A stretch of 13,069 nucleotides of DNA, taken from the NCBI GenBank assembly GCA_900752535.1, contig CAADVV010000452.1, positions 1-13,069 of the forward strand, in the 5' to 3' direction. A program made the position numbers and the translations under genes. The notes under the pieces were generated by a model that was given only the letters and a program-made list of their open reading frames with translations, did not search any database and had not been told where the DNA came from. The stretch's first letter is position 1. Every line of letters begins with the position of its first letter. This stretch comes from Bacteroidales bacterium (GTDB taxonomy: Bacteria > Bacteroidota > Bacteroidia > Bacteroidales > Muribaculaceae). Below are positions 7,402 to 13,069 of the stretch, in pieces.

Positions 7402-7409
7402 TATCTTTG
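7402..7409 (+). promoter_or_regulatory. -7 box for the epimerase-like/MptE-like operon
   Basis: TATCTTTG matches TAnnTTTG exactly. Transcription would begin near 7416, a leader of roughly a dozen bases before the ATG at 7429. The close fit supports that start codon and argues that the short gene behind it is intact at its 5' end. Confidence 0.6.
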
Positions 7410-7428
7410 CATCACAAAATACCCCACT

Positions 7429-8157
7429 ATGATTTTTCGCATAATCGGACCCGAGAGATTTCCAGGTGCATTTTTCAGTGACCGGGCCGCCGCGGCTGAC
7501 GATTCAGAGCCGCCAATATGCTTCATCGCCACTCTCGGCTGGAGCGCCGGGGAGGTTGCAGACGCTATTGCTTCTGCCGCCGGGACACCTGTCGCAGCCT
7601 TAGTCATAACAGACACGACCGACTGCCCCACATCTGACGACGAGACATCGCGCGCCGGTGAGATATGCCGCGAGCGAGGCATCACGCTGACTCATCTGAC
7701 ATTTGCGCCCATTGCGGGCACGGGCATGACCGGGCGATGGCGAGACACCGTCAACGCAATCTATCGCGGCATCTACTGTCATGTTGTCGGTAACACCGCG
7801 CGGGCATCGATTATCCACGCTCTCGATGCCGCAGAGGTTGCAGTCAGAGCAGCTATGCACGGAGGTCACCACTATGTCAGCGACAACTATAACCCGACTG
7901 TTGATGCCATAGCCGACGCTCTGGCGCGCCGCATCGACGACAAACGCATCGCCGTGCTCAAACCGCGGCAGGCGCACACGATGGCATGGCTGACCGACCT
8001 CTTCACCCTCGGCCATGCCGGCGCACGCAAACGCCTCGAAAGGGACACAACCGACGCCCTATTCACCTCTACGCAGATTCTCGAGGATATTGATTATCAG
8101 CCGAGAGATACCGTCAGCTACCTCACAAACCACATCTACACCGATGAAGACCTCTGA
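7429..8157 (+). CDS. Shortened NAD-dependent epimerase-like protein
   Basis: A 242-residue protein whose second half resembles the C-terminal part of extended short-chain dehydrogenases of the sugar-epimerase type. HVVGNTARASIIHALDAAEV corresponds to the family's HV.D.A.A segment, HHYVSDNYNPTVDAIADALA to the Y.vsD..pT...ia..ia block, and DIDYQPRDTVSYLTNHIYTD to the usual end. The N-terminal half has no GxxGxxG nucleotide-binding loop and no YxxxK catalytic pair that I can find, and the protein is shorter than the usual 300-330 residues. A classical epimerase reaction therefore seems unlikely; it could be a regulatory or binding relic, or a divergent enzyme. The promoter just upstream indicates an intact gene. 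It overlaps the next gene by 14 bp. Confidence 0.6.
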   Translation: MIFRIIGPERFPGAFFSDRAAAADDSEPPICFIATLGWSAGEVADAIASAAGTPVAALVITDTTDCPTSDDETSRAGEICRERGITLTHLTFAPIAGTGMTGRWRDTVNAIYRGIYCHVVGNTARASIIHALDAAEVAVRAAMHGGHHYVSDNYNPTVDAIADALARRIDDKRIAVLKPRQAHTMAWLTDLFTLGHAGARKRLERDTTDALFTSTQILEDIDYQPRDTVSYLTNHIYTDEDL

Positions 8158-8971
8158 CCGACTGTCAGCCGCTGCACGCGACACCGCGCTGTCGCTGAAA
8201 TCGCTCGTGAAGGTGGCGCTGAAATCGCGCCGGACAACGCTCAAACGCGCCAAACAGAAGGGTCCTCTGATAATCATGGGTAACGGTCCGTCACTGAGGC
8301 AAACCATGGCCGAACATTCAGACCGACTGCTCTCATGCAACACCATGGCCGTCAATTTCGCGGCCAACTCCCCGGAATTCAAGACGCTTAAGCCCAAATA
8401 CTATATCCTGGCAGACGGCCACTTTTTCACTAAAGGAGACCCTAATGTTGAGCGTCTATATGAAAACATCAACTCCATCACCCATGATATGACCCTCATC
8501 GTGCCCCGCGGCGCGTCTCCCCGAATCACCAATCGACTGGTCAGGGTGGTCACATTCAATAATGTTGGCGCCGAAGGATTCACCTGGCTAACCCACAAGT
8601 TGTTTGACTGTGGACTGGCGATGCCTCGGCCGCGCAACGTGATGATACCGGCTATAATGTCGGCAATCAGGCTCGGTTATCGTGAAATATATCTGACCGG
8701 AGCAGACCATACATGGACCCGCACCCTCAGCGTCGACGAGCGCAACCGCGTGGTCAGCATCCAGCCCCACTTCTATGAAGAAAACAATCACGAGAAAGAG
8801 CGCATAGCCTCAGTATATGAGAATGTGACGATAGATTCGATACTCGAAAGCTTCGCCATAGCTTTCAGGGCATACCGCGACATCGCACGCTATGCCACAA
8901 GCCGCGGTATCAGCATCTATAACGCCACACCGGGCTCGTTTATCGACGCCTTTGAGCGTCGCAATCTCTGA
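8144..8971 (+). CDS. MptE/DUF115-like protein, possible glycan enzyme
   Basis: A 275-residue protein from the ATG at 8144; the longer open frame beginning at 8015 lies inside the upstream gene and its extra N-terminus looks non-coding. GNGPSL at residues 46-51 and LTGADHTW at about 183-190 are the hallmarks of the MptE-like family (PF01973, formerly DUF115), with LADGHFF between them. Relatives include an archaeal pterin diphosphokinase and many uncharacterised proteins in bacterial surface-glycan and flagellin-glycosylation loci. A basic N-terminus (KSRRTTLKRAKQKG) precedes the fold. There is no signal peptide or membrane helix, so it is cytoplasmic. Its 14-bp overlap with the epimerase-like gene implies coupled translation, and the pairing suggests a sugar or surface-polysaccharide role; the exact substrate cannot be read from sequence. 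Confidence 0.68.
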   Translation: MKTSDRLSAAARDTALSLKSLVKVALKSRRTTLKRAKQKGPLIIMGNGPSLRQTMAEHSDRLLSCNTMAVNFAANSPEFKTLKPKYYILADGHFFTKGDPNVERLYENINSITHDMTLIVPRGASPRITNRLVRVVTFNNVGAEGFTWLTHKLFDCGLAMPRPRNVMIPAIMSAIRLGYREIYLTGADHTWTRTLSVDERNRVVSIQPHFYEENNHEKERIASVYENVTIDSILESFAIAFRAYRDIARYATSRGISIYNATPGSFIDAFERRNL

Positions 8972-9003
8972 CGACACCCCTCCGACCCTAAAGACACGAA
9001 AAA

Positions 9004-9025
9004 AGCCGCATCTCACGATGCGGCT
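9004..9025. terminator. Bidirectional intrinsic terminator
   Basis: AGCCGCATC (9004-9012) and its exact complement (9017-9025) form a 9-bp stem with a 4-nt loop. A run of six A (8999-9004) precedes it, giving a strong U tract for minus-strand RNA; on the plus strand the following GATTTCGTTGTT is weaker. It lies 33 bp after the stop of the MptE-like gene. Confidence 0.75.
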
Positions 9026-9184
9026 GATTTCGTTGTTACTTGCATAATCTTATCGCAAGTCAGCATTAAACACGATTTTCTTCACACTTCTATTGTCTAT
9101 ACTTCCAGTGTTCAATTTAAGAAGTCTTTTTTACCGTTCAAAATTATCGCAATTCCTTTAACTGATAACTAATTTTACACACTG
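9004..9184 (-). ncRNA. Candidate minus-strand small RNA
   Basis: On the minus strand a TAATTTTG box (9192-9185) fits the -7 consensus, and about 170 nt downstream the hairpin at 9004-9025 with its U tract would end the RNA. Between them lies the 9038-9060 hairpin and no plausible reading frame. No good -33 was found, and the same hairpin could simply terminate the message from 9504, so this is weak. Confidence 0.18.
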
Positions 9185-9400
9185 CAAAATTACACTGCCA
9201 AATCAATATGTGTAGCGTCTATTTGTGGCGTCTAAAGTCACTCTAGATTATCTAAACATTAAACATCTGATTTTATGATAAATAACGCCGAATATCAGGT
9301 CCATATTTCTAAAAGGTTCCGGTATTTTTCTAAGAAACAAGGCCTTTAGACAGCCTCTGGAAAATCTACCTCCCGGAAGCCAAAATACGAGAAATCTTAC

Positions 9401-9453
9401 CATTTTAGACTCACAAGCAGACATCTAAAATGCTGATTTTAAGCAAATGTCTG
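9401..9453. other. Two mutually exclusive hairpins
   Basis: CATTTTAGA (9401-9409) pairs exactly with TCTAAAATG (9424-9432). CAGACAT (9418-9424) pairs exactly with ATGTCTG (9447-9453). The first hairpin's 3' arm and the second's 5' arm share base 9424 and the second arm lies partly in the first loop, so the two cannot form together. They lie in the 3' flank of the minus-strand regulator gene. No U tract marks either as a terminator. Confidence 0.4.
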
Positions 9454-9503
9454 ATTCAGCAATCAAAAAATTTGATTTACCTGTCATGAACCGGCCTCAA
9501 AAC

Positions 9504-11078
9504 CTACGCGATACGGCCAATTGCGACCACATCGGAGTCGAACGAATCTCGCGAAATGGCTCGCGAACGGAGCTTGTTGCGGTAGGTGTAGACCGTGTTG
9601 AGCGACAGGCCGAGGAAGCGGGCCACGGTGATGGCGTCGTCGATGCCCAGACGAGAGAAAGCCAGCACCCTCAGCTCGGGTGTCAGTTCGGTTGGCGAAG
9701 GCGTGACCACCTGCTTGTCGGGAAGCAACAGAGCATTGACCTGCTCGGCAAAATCAGGGCATATACGGGCAAAGCCGCGGTCGAAGGCCGCAAAACGTTC
9801 GGCCTGCGCACCCTCGCCGACCGGGCGCCGCAACAGTGAGGCAAGGTCGTCGAGCTGTCCGGCAGCAATTTTGCGACGTGCCACACGGTTGAAGTCCTCC
9901 TGATGTTCCTGCTCGCCGGCCGTTATTTCAAGGAAATTTCCGATTGCCTCGTCGCGCGCATCGTTGGCGCGGACAAGCGCATCGGAGCGCAAACGCTCGG
10001 CACGAAGGCGCCGGCACAGACGCCAACGGCTGAAAACGACACCCGTCAGAGCGAGGGCCACCGCCACAAGGGCCATTATATAGCGCCACTCGCGTTCATG
10101 AGTGTAGGAGAAATAGTCGTCGATGGCATCGGGGTATTCACGAAGAAAATGACTCGCCCGGGCTATATCGCCGGCAGCGGAGGAATTTGAAAAGGCATAT
10201 GCCAGATACTTGCGGCCAAGTTCCGACTCTCCGCGGTCAAGCATATCAAAACCGAGAAAAGAGAGTGCGGGTCCGACCATATCACCGCGATTGAGGTCAT
10301 AGAGCGATGCCAGACCGAGATAATAGATGGCATCGTCAGTGCGCCCCTTATCCTTAAGCAGGCGAGAGAGCAGCAACGCTGCACGCGAAATCTCGTAGGC
10401 ATCAGCCGAACGGCTGCGGACTACCTCAGTATACGCCGCGCGGGCCCGCTCCTTGTCACCGTTAATGTCATATTTCACACCCGACAGCAGAGAATTGATG
10501 GGAGACCACGAATAGTGGCAGGTCATCAGCGAATCGACAAACCGGCCGCCTTCGGCGAAGTGAGACGAGGAGTCGGTGGTTGCGCCATAGAGGGCAACGG
10601 CACCGAAATGGATCTTGGCCATAGCCGAAAAAGCCCTGCCCCGGTTCTGAGGGAAGATACCTTTTTCCATCTCGCCACGGACATCGTTCAGAGCCTCAGA
10701 AACCACACCGGTCACGGGATAGCCCGAGGCACGCGTCAGGACCGCCCACTGGCGTGTCACGGCGTCGCCGCTCTGCTCGGCGAGACTTATAGCACGCCCG
10801 CAGACCGCAATCATCGAGTCGAGATTGAGGGTTTCGTATTCAGTGATGATGTCACGCATCAGTGAGAGACGTCCAGCAGATGTTTTAGTGGTGGCGAGCA
10901 CCTTTTTCATAGAATCGACCTGGGCACGACGATCTTCGACCAACGATGGGAATCGGTCGAGAGACTTGTCGATGAGCGGCTTCAAACCCTCAAACGTCGA
11001 GGGCAGCAACATATCGTCAGCCACGCACCGTAAACCAAACAGGCACAATAGAAATGAGATTATTAATAATCTGGCCAT
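9504..11078 (-). CDS. Membrane-anchored TPR regulator, DUF6377-like
   Basis: A 524-residue protein with a hydrophobic leader (MARLLIISFLLCLFGLRCVA) acting as a signal peptide. Residues about 25-325 are helical and repeat-like (for example AAYTEVVRSRSADAYEIS and DDAIYYLGLASLYDLNRGD), consistent with periplasmic TPR units. One membrane helix lies at about 331-351 (YIMALVAVALALTGVVFSRW), followed by RLCRRLRAERLR, which retains the rest inside. A helical linker leads to ICPDFAEQVNALLLPD and a C-terminal HTH at about 463-505 (ELTPELRVLAFSRLGI ... LSLNTVYTYRNKLRSRA), matching the DUF6377 pattern common in Bacteroides. The layout parallels the 3895-5460 regulator, but the HTH sequences differ clearly. 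An envelope-to-gene signalling role is inferred; its targets are not evident from neighbours. Confidence 0.82.
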   Translation of the reverse strand: MARLLIISFLLCLFGLRCVADDMLLPSTFEGLKPLIDKSLDRFPSLVEDRRAQVDSMKKVLATTKTSAGRLSLMRDIITEYETLNLDSMIAVCGRAISLAEQSGDAVTRQWAVLTRASGYPVTGVVSEALNDVRGEMEKGIFPQNRGRAFSAMAKIHFGAVALYGATTDSSSHFAEGGRFVDSLMTCHYSWSPINSLLSGVKYDINGDKERARAAYTEVVRSRSADAYEISRAALLLSRLLKDKGRTDDAIYYLGLASLYDLNRGDMVGPALSFLGFDMLDRGESELGRKYLAYAFSNSSAAGDIARASHFLREYPDAIDDYFSYTHEREWRYIMALVAVALALTGVVFSRWRLCRRLRAERLRSDALVRANDARDEAIGNFLEITAGEQEHQEDFNRVARRKIAAGQLDDLASLLRRPVGEGAQAERFAAFDRGFARICPDFAEQVNALLLPDKQVVTPSPTELTPELRVLAFSRLGIDDAITVARFLGLSLNTVYTYRNKLRSRAISRDSFDSDVVAIGRIA

Positions 11079-11112
11079 AATAGATAATCGGTGATATTTG
11101 AAAAGGTCAATG

Positions 11113-11120
11113 CAAAAATA
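11113..11120 (-). promoter_or_regulatory. -7 box for the DUF6377-like regulator gene
   Basis: On the minus strand this reads TATTTTTG, an exact TAnnTTTG match, giving a start near 11106 and a leader of about 28 nt. AT-rich surroundings raise the chance of a random match. Confidence 0.45.
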
Positions 11121-11314
11121 AGAATAATAATTGAAAGTAAACTAATAAATCACACAAAACTCACAAAAAACTCACTAATCACCTCTACAAACTGCTCCTC
11201 CAATCTGTCAGCCATCCATATCGAGGCATCTTAACATTCTGATTAAACAGCTGGGAATCAAGCTCAGACCAACTAAACATCACTAATATTTCTTTAGAAT
11301 TATCTCAACACACA

Positions 11315-11344
11315 TTGCAAAGGGAGACACAGGATGTAATTTTG
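11315..11344 (+). promoter_or_regulatory. Bacteroidetes promoter with -33 and -7 elements
   Basis: TTG (11315-11317) and TAATTTTG (11337-11344) are 19 bp apart, the expected arrangement for a Bacteroidetes housekeeping promoter. It is the only promoter in the window with a well-placed -33. Transcription would begin near 11351, yet the next convincing gene is 464 bp further on, which suggests a separate RNA product. Confidence 0.6.
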
Positions 11345-11350
11345 TGAACA

Positions 11351-11572
11351 AAACCAAGAAGCGAATGAAAAGAAGGAAGCCCCCTAAAGGCAATAGCGAG
11401 CAGGAGGCCGACAGTTTAACATTAGGGTTAAATGGATGAGCCATGCCGTGACGCAGGCGTCGGCAATTCCAGAAAATTGAAATAGTGCAAAAAGTAAATG
11501 TGTTTTATGTTAGGTTTGTCAGCCTTTTCGGCTACAACAAGAACAGGTCGCTGCGTGAGCAGCGGCCTGTTC
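11351..11572 (+). ncRNA. Candidate structured noncoding RNA
   Basis: Downstream of the promoter at 11315-11344 lies a run of nested inverted repeats. GGAA (11375-11378) can close with TTCC (11467-11470), enclosing GCCGAC/GTCGGC (11407-11412 with 11459-11464), which in turn encloses TTTAAC/GTTAAA (11415-11420 with 11427-11432). A competing hairpin, TGCC..GACG/CGTCGGCA, uses 11444-11465. Then come AGCC/GGCT (11521-11533) and a 14-bp GTGA-capped hairpin (11541-11572). I recognise no known riboswitch, tmRNA, SRP or 6S signature. A 24-codon frame lies inside but resembles no known peptide. The 3' end is uncertain because no strong U tract follows the last hairpin. Confidence 0.35.
11541..11572. 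terminator. 14-bp hairpin with GTGA tetraloop
   Basis: Arms 11541-11554 and 11559-11572 pair at all 14 positions, one as a U-G wobble on the plus strand, with GTGA as the loop. GTGA is a GNRA-type tetraloop, which favours a functional RNA hairpin. No T run follows on the plus strand, so it is either an atypical terminator or a structural element of the RNA. Confidence 0.5.
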
Positions 11573-11677
11573 CCGTTAAGGTGCGGTCAGATGGTTGCAG
11601 AGCCTCCTGAATGTAGCCGGCAAACTGCGTTCGTCTCCTTTTAACATCGTTAACTTTCAAGTGTGAAAAAATGTCAC

Positions 11678-11685
11678 TAAATTTG
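11678..11685 (+). promoter_or_regulatory. Possible -7 box for the small membrane-protein gene
   Basis: TAAATTTG matches TAnnTTTG, with TTTC (11655-11658) roughly at the -33 position. The leader of about 120 nt would contain CTGACGA/TCGTCAG arms (11705-11711 and 11746-11752) enclosing a TCAAA/TTTGA hairpin (11724-11737). Confidence 0.4.
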
Positions 11686-11814
11686 GGGTGTGCAATGGCG
11701 CCGTCTGACGAACAAAGCGGCGGTCAAAAGCGTTTGATTTATAAATCGTCAGGGGCATCGCGATGATAGAGACACCTGGCAAACAAAGAATTAACGTTAA
11801 ACAGCAACTGATTT

Positions 11815-12045
11815 ATGAGCAACAAAACAAGTTCCGAGGGAACACCTCAGGTGATGCGCAACGTCTTCGGCATCATCATGATACTCGTCTACATAGGCAT
11901 GGGTGTGCTTATGTTTATCAACTTCTTCCAGTTCTCAGAAAGCTGGACATGGGTGCGCTGGACATTAGGCATTCTGTTTGTTGTCTACGGCTTCTGGAGG
12001 GCATACCGCCAGTTCAAAGGCACAGACTACAGCCGTGACGAATAA
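11815..12045 (+). CDS. Small two-helix membrane protein
   Basis: A 76-residue protein with a polar N-terminus (MSNKTSSEGTPQVMRN), a first hydrophobic helix at about 17-37 (VFGIIMILVYIGMGVLMFIN), a short loop with SESWTWVRW, a second helix at about 46-60 (TLGILFVVYGFW), and a charged tail RAYRQFKGTDYSRDE. The positive tail suggests both ends are cytoplasmic. I do not recognise a named family. It lies 129 bp upstream of a PstS-like lipoprotein gene on the same strand and is probably associated with it. An overlapping longer frame from 11763 is rejected, because only this frame gives sensible membrane segments and codon use. Confidence 0.72.
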   Translation: MSNKTSSEGTPQVMRNVFGIIMILVYIGMGVLMFINFFQFSESWTWVRWTLGILFVVYGFWRAYRQFKGTDYSRDE

Positions 12046-12061
12046 ACGCCGAGCCTGACAC

Positions 12062-12128
12062 ATGACAGAACCGAGACTAACAGGAAAGCCCCTCTCAGGA
12101 GGACCTTCTTGTCATAGCGGCATTTTTT
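12062..12128 (+). promoter_or_regulatory. Hairpin plus T run between membrane-protein and PstS-like genes
   Basis: ATGACAGAA (12062-12070) pairs with TTCTTGTCAT (12106-12115) with one bulged base. A small inner CCTC/GAGG hairpin lies near 12090-12102. A run of six T (12123-12128) follows seven bases after the stem. It could be a weak terminator or an attenuator that lowers expression of the downstream gene; the gap to the T run makes a standard terminator doubtful. Confidence 0.35.
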
Positions 12129-12174
12129 ACTGAATACCTTCTAAACCAACACCGTCGTCAACGGTCTAAAAGAT

Positions 12175-13069
12175 ATGAGACTAAGGACTATCACAAAGGC
12201 ACTCATCGTGGCGACCGTCATCGCCGCCGGGGCCGGGCTAAGCTCATGCGATAAGAAAGCCACCTCGTCATCATCGTCGGGCATGGCCAAGATTGCATGC
12301 GACCAGTCATTTGAGAACATAATGCAGCAGGAAATCGAGGTCTTCGAGTATATCTACCCGAAAGCAAACATCATGCCCTATTATGTTGACGAGCAGGGCG
12401 CCATTGACTCGCTGATGAACCTCGGCGACGTCAAGTCAGCCGTCATCACCCGCCCGCTCACCGAAAAGGAGAAGAAATATCTTGAAGACCACCGCAAGCA
12501 CGTCAAACAGATGCGTATAGCGGTCGACGCCATCGCGCTCATTTCAAATCCGGCCAACGACTTGGAAGAGCCGATCACGCGCAGCGAGTTGGGCAAAATA
12601 CTCGCTGGCGAAATCACCCGCTGGGACCAGATAGGGCCCTCAAAGATGGGTAAAATCGACGTAATATTCGAGCATCAGGCCTCAAGCACCGTCAAATATA
12701 TGCGCGACTCGCTCATGAACGGACGTCCGTTCGGGCCCAATGTCTTCGCCCAGAAGACACCCGAAGATGTCTTCAAAGTGGTTTCGGAGAACAAAAACGC
12801 CCTTGGAATCATCGGCGTGAGCTGGATTTCGAGTGACCTGAAAGGACGCACTCCGACGACCGAAGAGCTGGCGCAGAGTCTTGAGCGCAACGACACCACG
12901 TCGCTTGAATTCAACCAGGCCATCAAGGTGCTGAAAGTGCGCGCCGACAGCGCTCTGACCGCCTACAAGCCCTATCAGGCATATATCTTCGACGGCTCCT
13001 ACCCTCTCTATCGCTCGATATGGATGGTCACCGTCGCTCCAGGTTCGAGCCTCGGCCACGGCTTTTTTA
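12175..13069 (+). CDS. PstS-like periplasmic binding lipoprotein (3' partial)
   Basis: An open frame of 298 complete codons that leaves the window at its right edge, so the C-terminus is missing. The signal sequence MRLRTITKALIVATVIAAGA ends in a lipobox LSSC with cysteine at residue 25, predicting an inner- or outer-membrane lipoprotein. The mature part is a class II periplasmic binding fold of the PstS type: IACDQSFENIMQQEIEVFEY, AVITRPLTEKEKKYL, ILAGEITRWDQIG, ASSTVKYMRDSL and ALGIIGVSWIS mark the usual landmarks, with ASST where PstS has its ligand-binding SGT-type loop. It is related to phosphate-binding proteins, but the ligand here is uncertain. No permease or ATPase gene is visible beside it, so it may serve a TonB-linked or sensory role, as in many Bacteroidetes; that is inference. 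Confidence 0.75.
   Translation, partial: MRLRTITKALIVATVIAAGAGLSSCDKKATSSSSSGMAKIACDQSFENIMQQEIEVFEYIYPKANIMPYYVDEQGAIDSLMNLGDVKSAVITRPLTEKEKKYLEDHRKHVKQMRIAVDAIALISNPANDLEEPITRSELGKILAGEITRWDQIGPSKMGKIDVIFEHQASSTVKYMRDSLMNGRPFGPNVFAQKTPEDVFKVVSENKNALGIIGVSWISSDLKGRTPTTEELAQSLERNDTTSLEFNQAIKVLKVRADSALTAYKPYQAYIFDGSYPLYRSIWMVTVAPGSSLGHGFF

Larger units (their letters stand above)
8972..9503. other. AT-rich intergenic region with terminators and hairpins
   Basis: No convincing gene was found in these 532 bp on either strand. The left end holds a strong terminator (9004-9025) and a 6-bp-stem hairpin, ACTTGC/GCAAGT (9038-9060). An 8-bp inverted repeat, GTCTAAAG (9230-9237) and CTTTAGAC (9344-9351), and two overlapping hairpins at 9401-9453 lie further right. 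The 3' ends of the plus operon and of the minus regulator gene at 9504 face each other here. Confidence 0.7.
11079..11814. other. 736-bp intergenic region with promoters and structured DNA
   Basis: No confident protein gene was seen. The left third (11079-11310) is AT-rich and holds only the minus promoter of the regulator. From 11315 there is a well-spaced plus-strand promoter, then a segment rich in perfect inverted repeats (11375-11572), a second TAnnTTTG box at 11678 and a 10-bp palindrome CATCGCGATG (11756-11765) shortly before the small membrane-protein gene. Confidence 0.7.

Noticed and set aside
8015..8143. Longer N-terminus for the MptE-like protein
   Set aside because: The extra 43 residues are Ser/Thr/Pro/Arg-rich, overlap the upstream gene out of frame, and precede the natural start at 8144.
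9447..9903. Plus-strand frames opposite the 3' end of the regulator gene
   Set aside because: They are antisense to the HTH-coding part of a recognised protein and have Arg/Ser-rich, unstructured translations.
11365..11439. 24-codon frame MKRRKPPKGNSEQEADSLTL...
   Set aside because: It is too short and featureless to call, and it lies within nested inverted repeats better explained as RNA structure. It would be revisited if ribosome profiling showed translation.
11351..11572. Known RNA identity such as 6S, tmRNA, SRP RNA or a TPP/cobalamin riboswitch
   Set aside because: The 5' and 3' ends do not pair as in 6S, there is no CCA end or tag frame as in tmRNA, no SRP apical motif and no riboswitch core was found.
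11763..12038. 91-codon frame overlapping the small membrane-protein gene
   Set aside because: Its translation is His/Arg-rich without membrane or domain features, whereas the 11815 frame gives two clear helices.

Overview
The window looks like chromosomal DNA of a gut-type member of the Bacteroidales, most likely Muribaculaceae or a close relative. The reasons are: repeated TAnnTTTG promoter -7 boxes with little Shine-Dalgarno signal; a GlsA/GlsB-type lipid acyltransferase pair; two membrane-anchored TPR/HTH regulators, one ending in a DUF6377-like region; a large exported protein with a type-IX-like C-terminal sorting tail; DUF4230 proteins; and fairly high G+C in most coding sequence. No rRNA, tRNA, CRISPR array, transposase or phage gene was seen. 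The genus assignment is inference.

Layout. 1-1436: a hairpin at the left edge, a promoter, a 7-bp-periodic repeat in the leader, then two translationally coupled DUF4230 genes (a lipoprotein and a membrane-anchored protein). 1503-5460: a divergent pair, a 725-residue exported protein on the minus strand and a TPR-membrane-HTH regulator on the plus strand, separated by a repeat-rich control region. 5498-7309: glsA-glsB on the minus strand, probably making glycine (amino-acid) lipids. 7372-7409: a compact, geometrically symmetric divergent promoter with a perfect 14-bp palindrome at its centre. 7429-8971: a shortened epimerase-like protein overlapping an MptE/DUF115-like protein. 8972-9503: an AT-rich gap with a terminator and other hairpins. 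9504-11078: a second TPR-membrane-HTH regulator (minus). 11079-11814: a 736-bp gap with a well-formed promoter and a strongly structured segment that may be an unannotated RNA. 11815-13069: a small two-helix membrane protein and the start of a PstS-like lipoprotein that runs off the right edge.

How the parts may work together: most products act in the envelope (exported lipoproteins, a surface protein, amino-acid lipid synthesis, possible glycan enzymes, a periplasmic binding protein). Two regulators with exported sensor regions and cytoplasmic DNA-binding tails could link envelope state to transcription. The items most worth follow-up are the structured RNA candidate near 11351-11572, the symmetric promoter at 7372-7409, the epimerase-like protein lacking its Rossmann nucleotide-binding part, the ATG-bearing heptad repeat that runs to the start codon at 223, and the divergent surface-protein/regulator pair.
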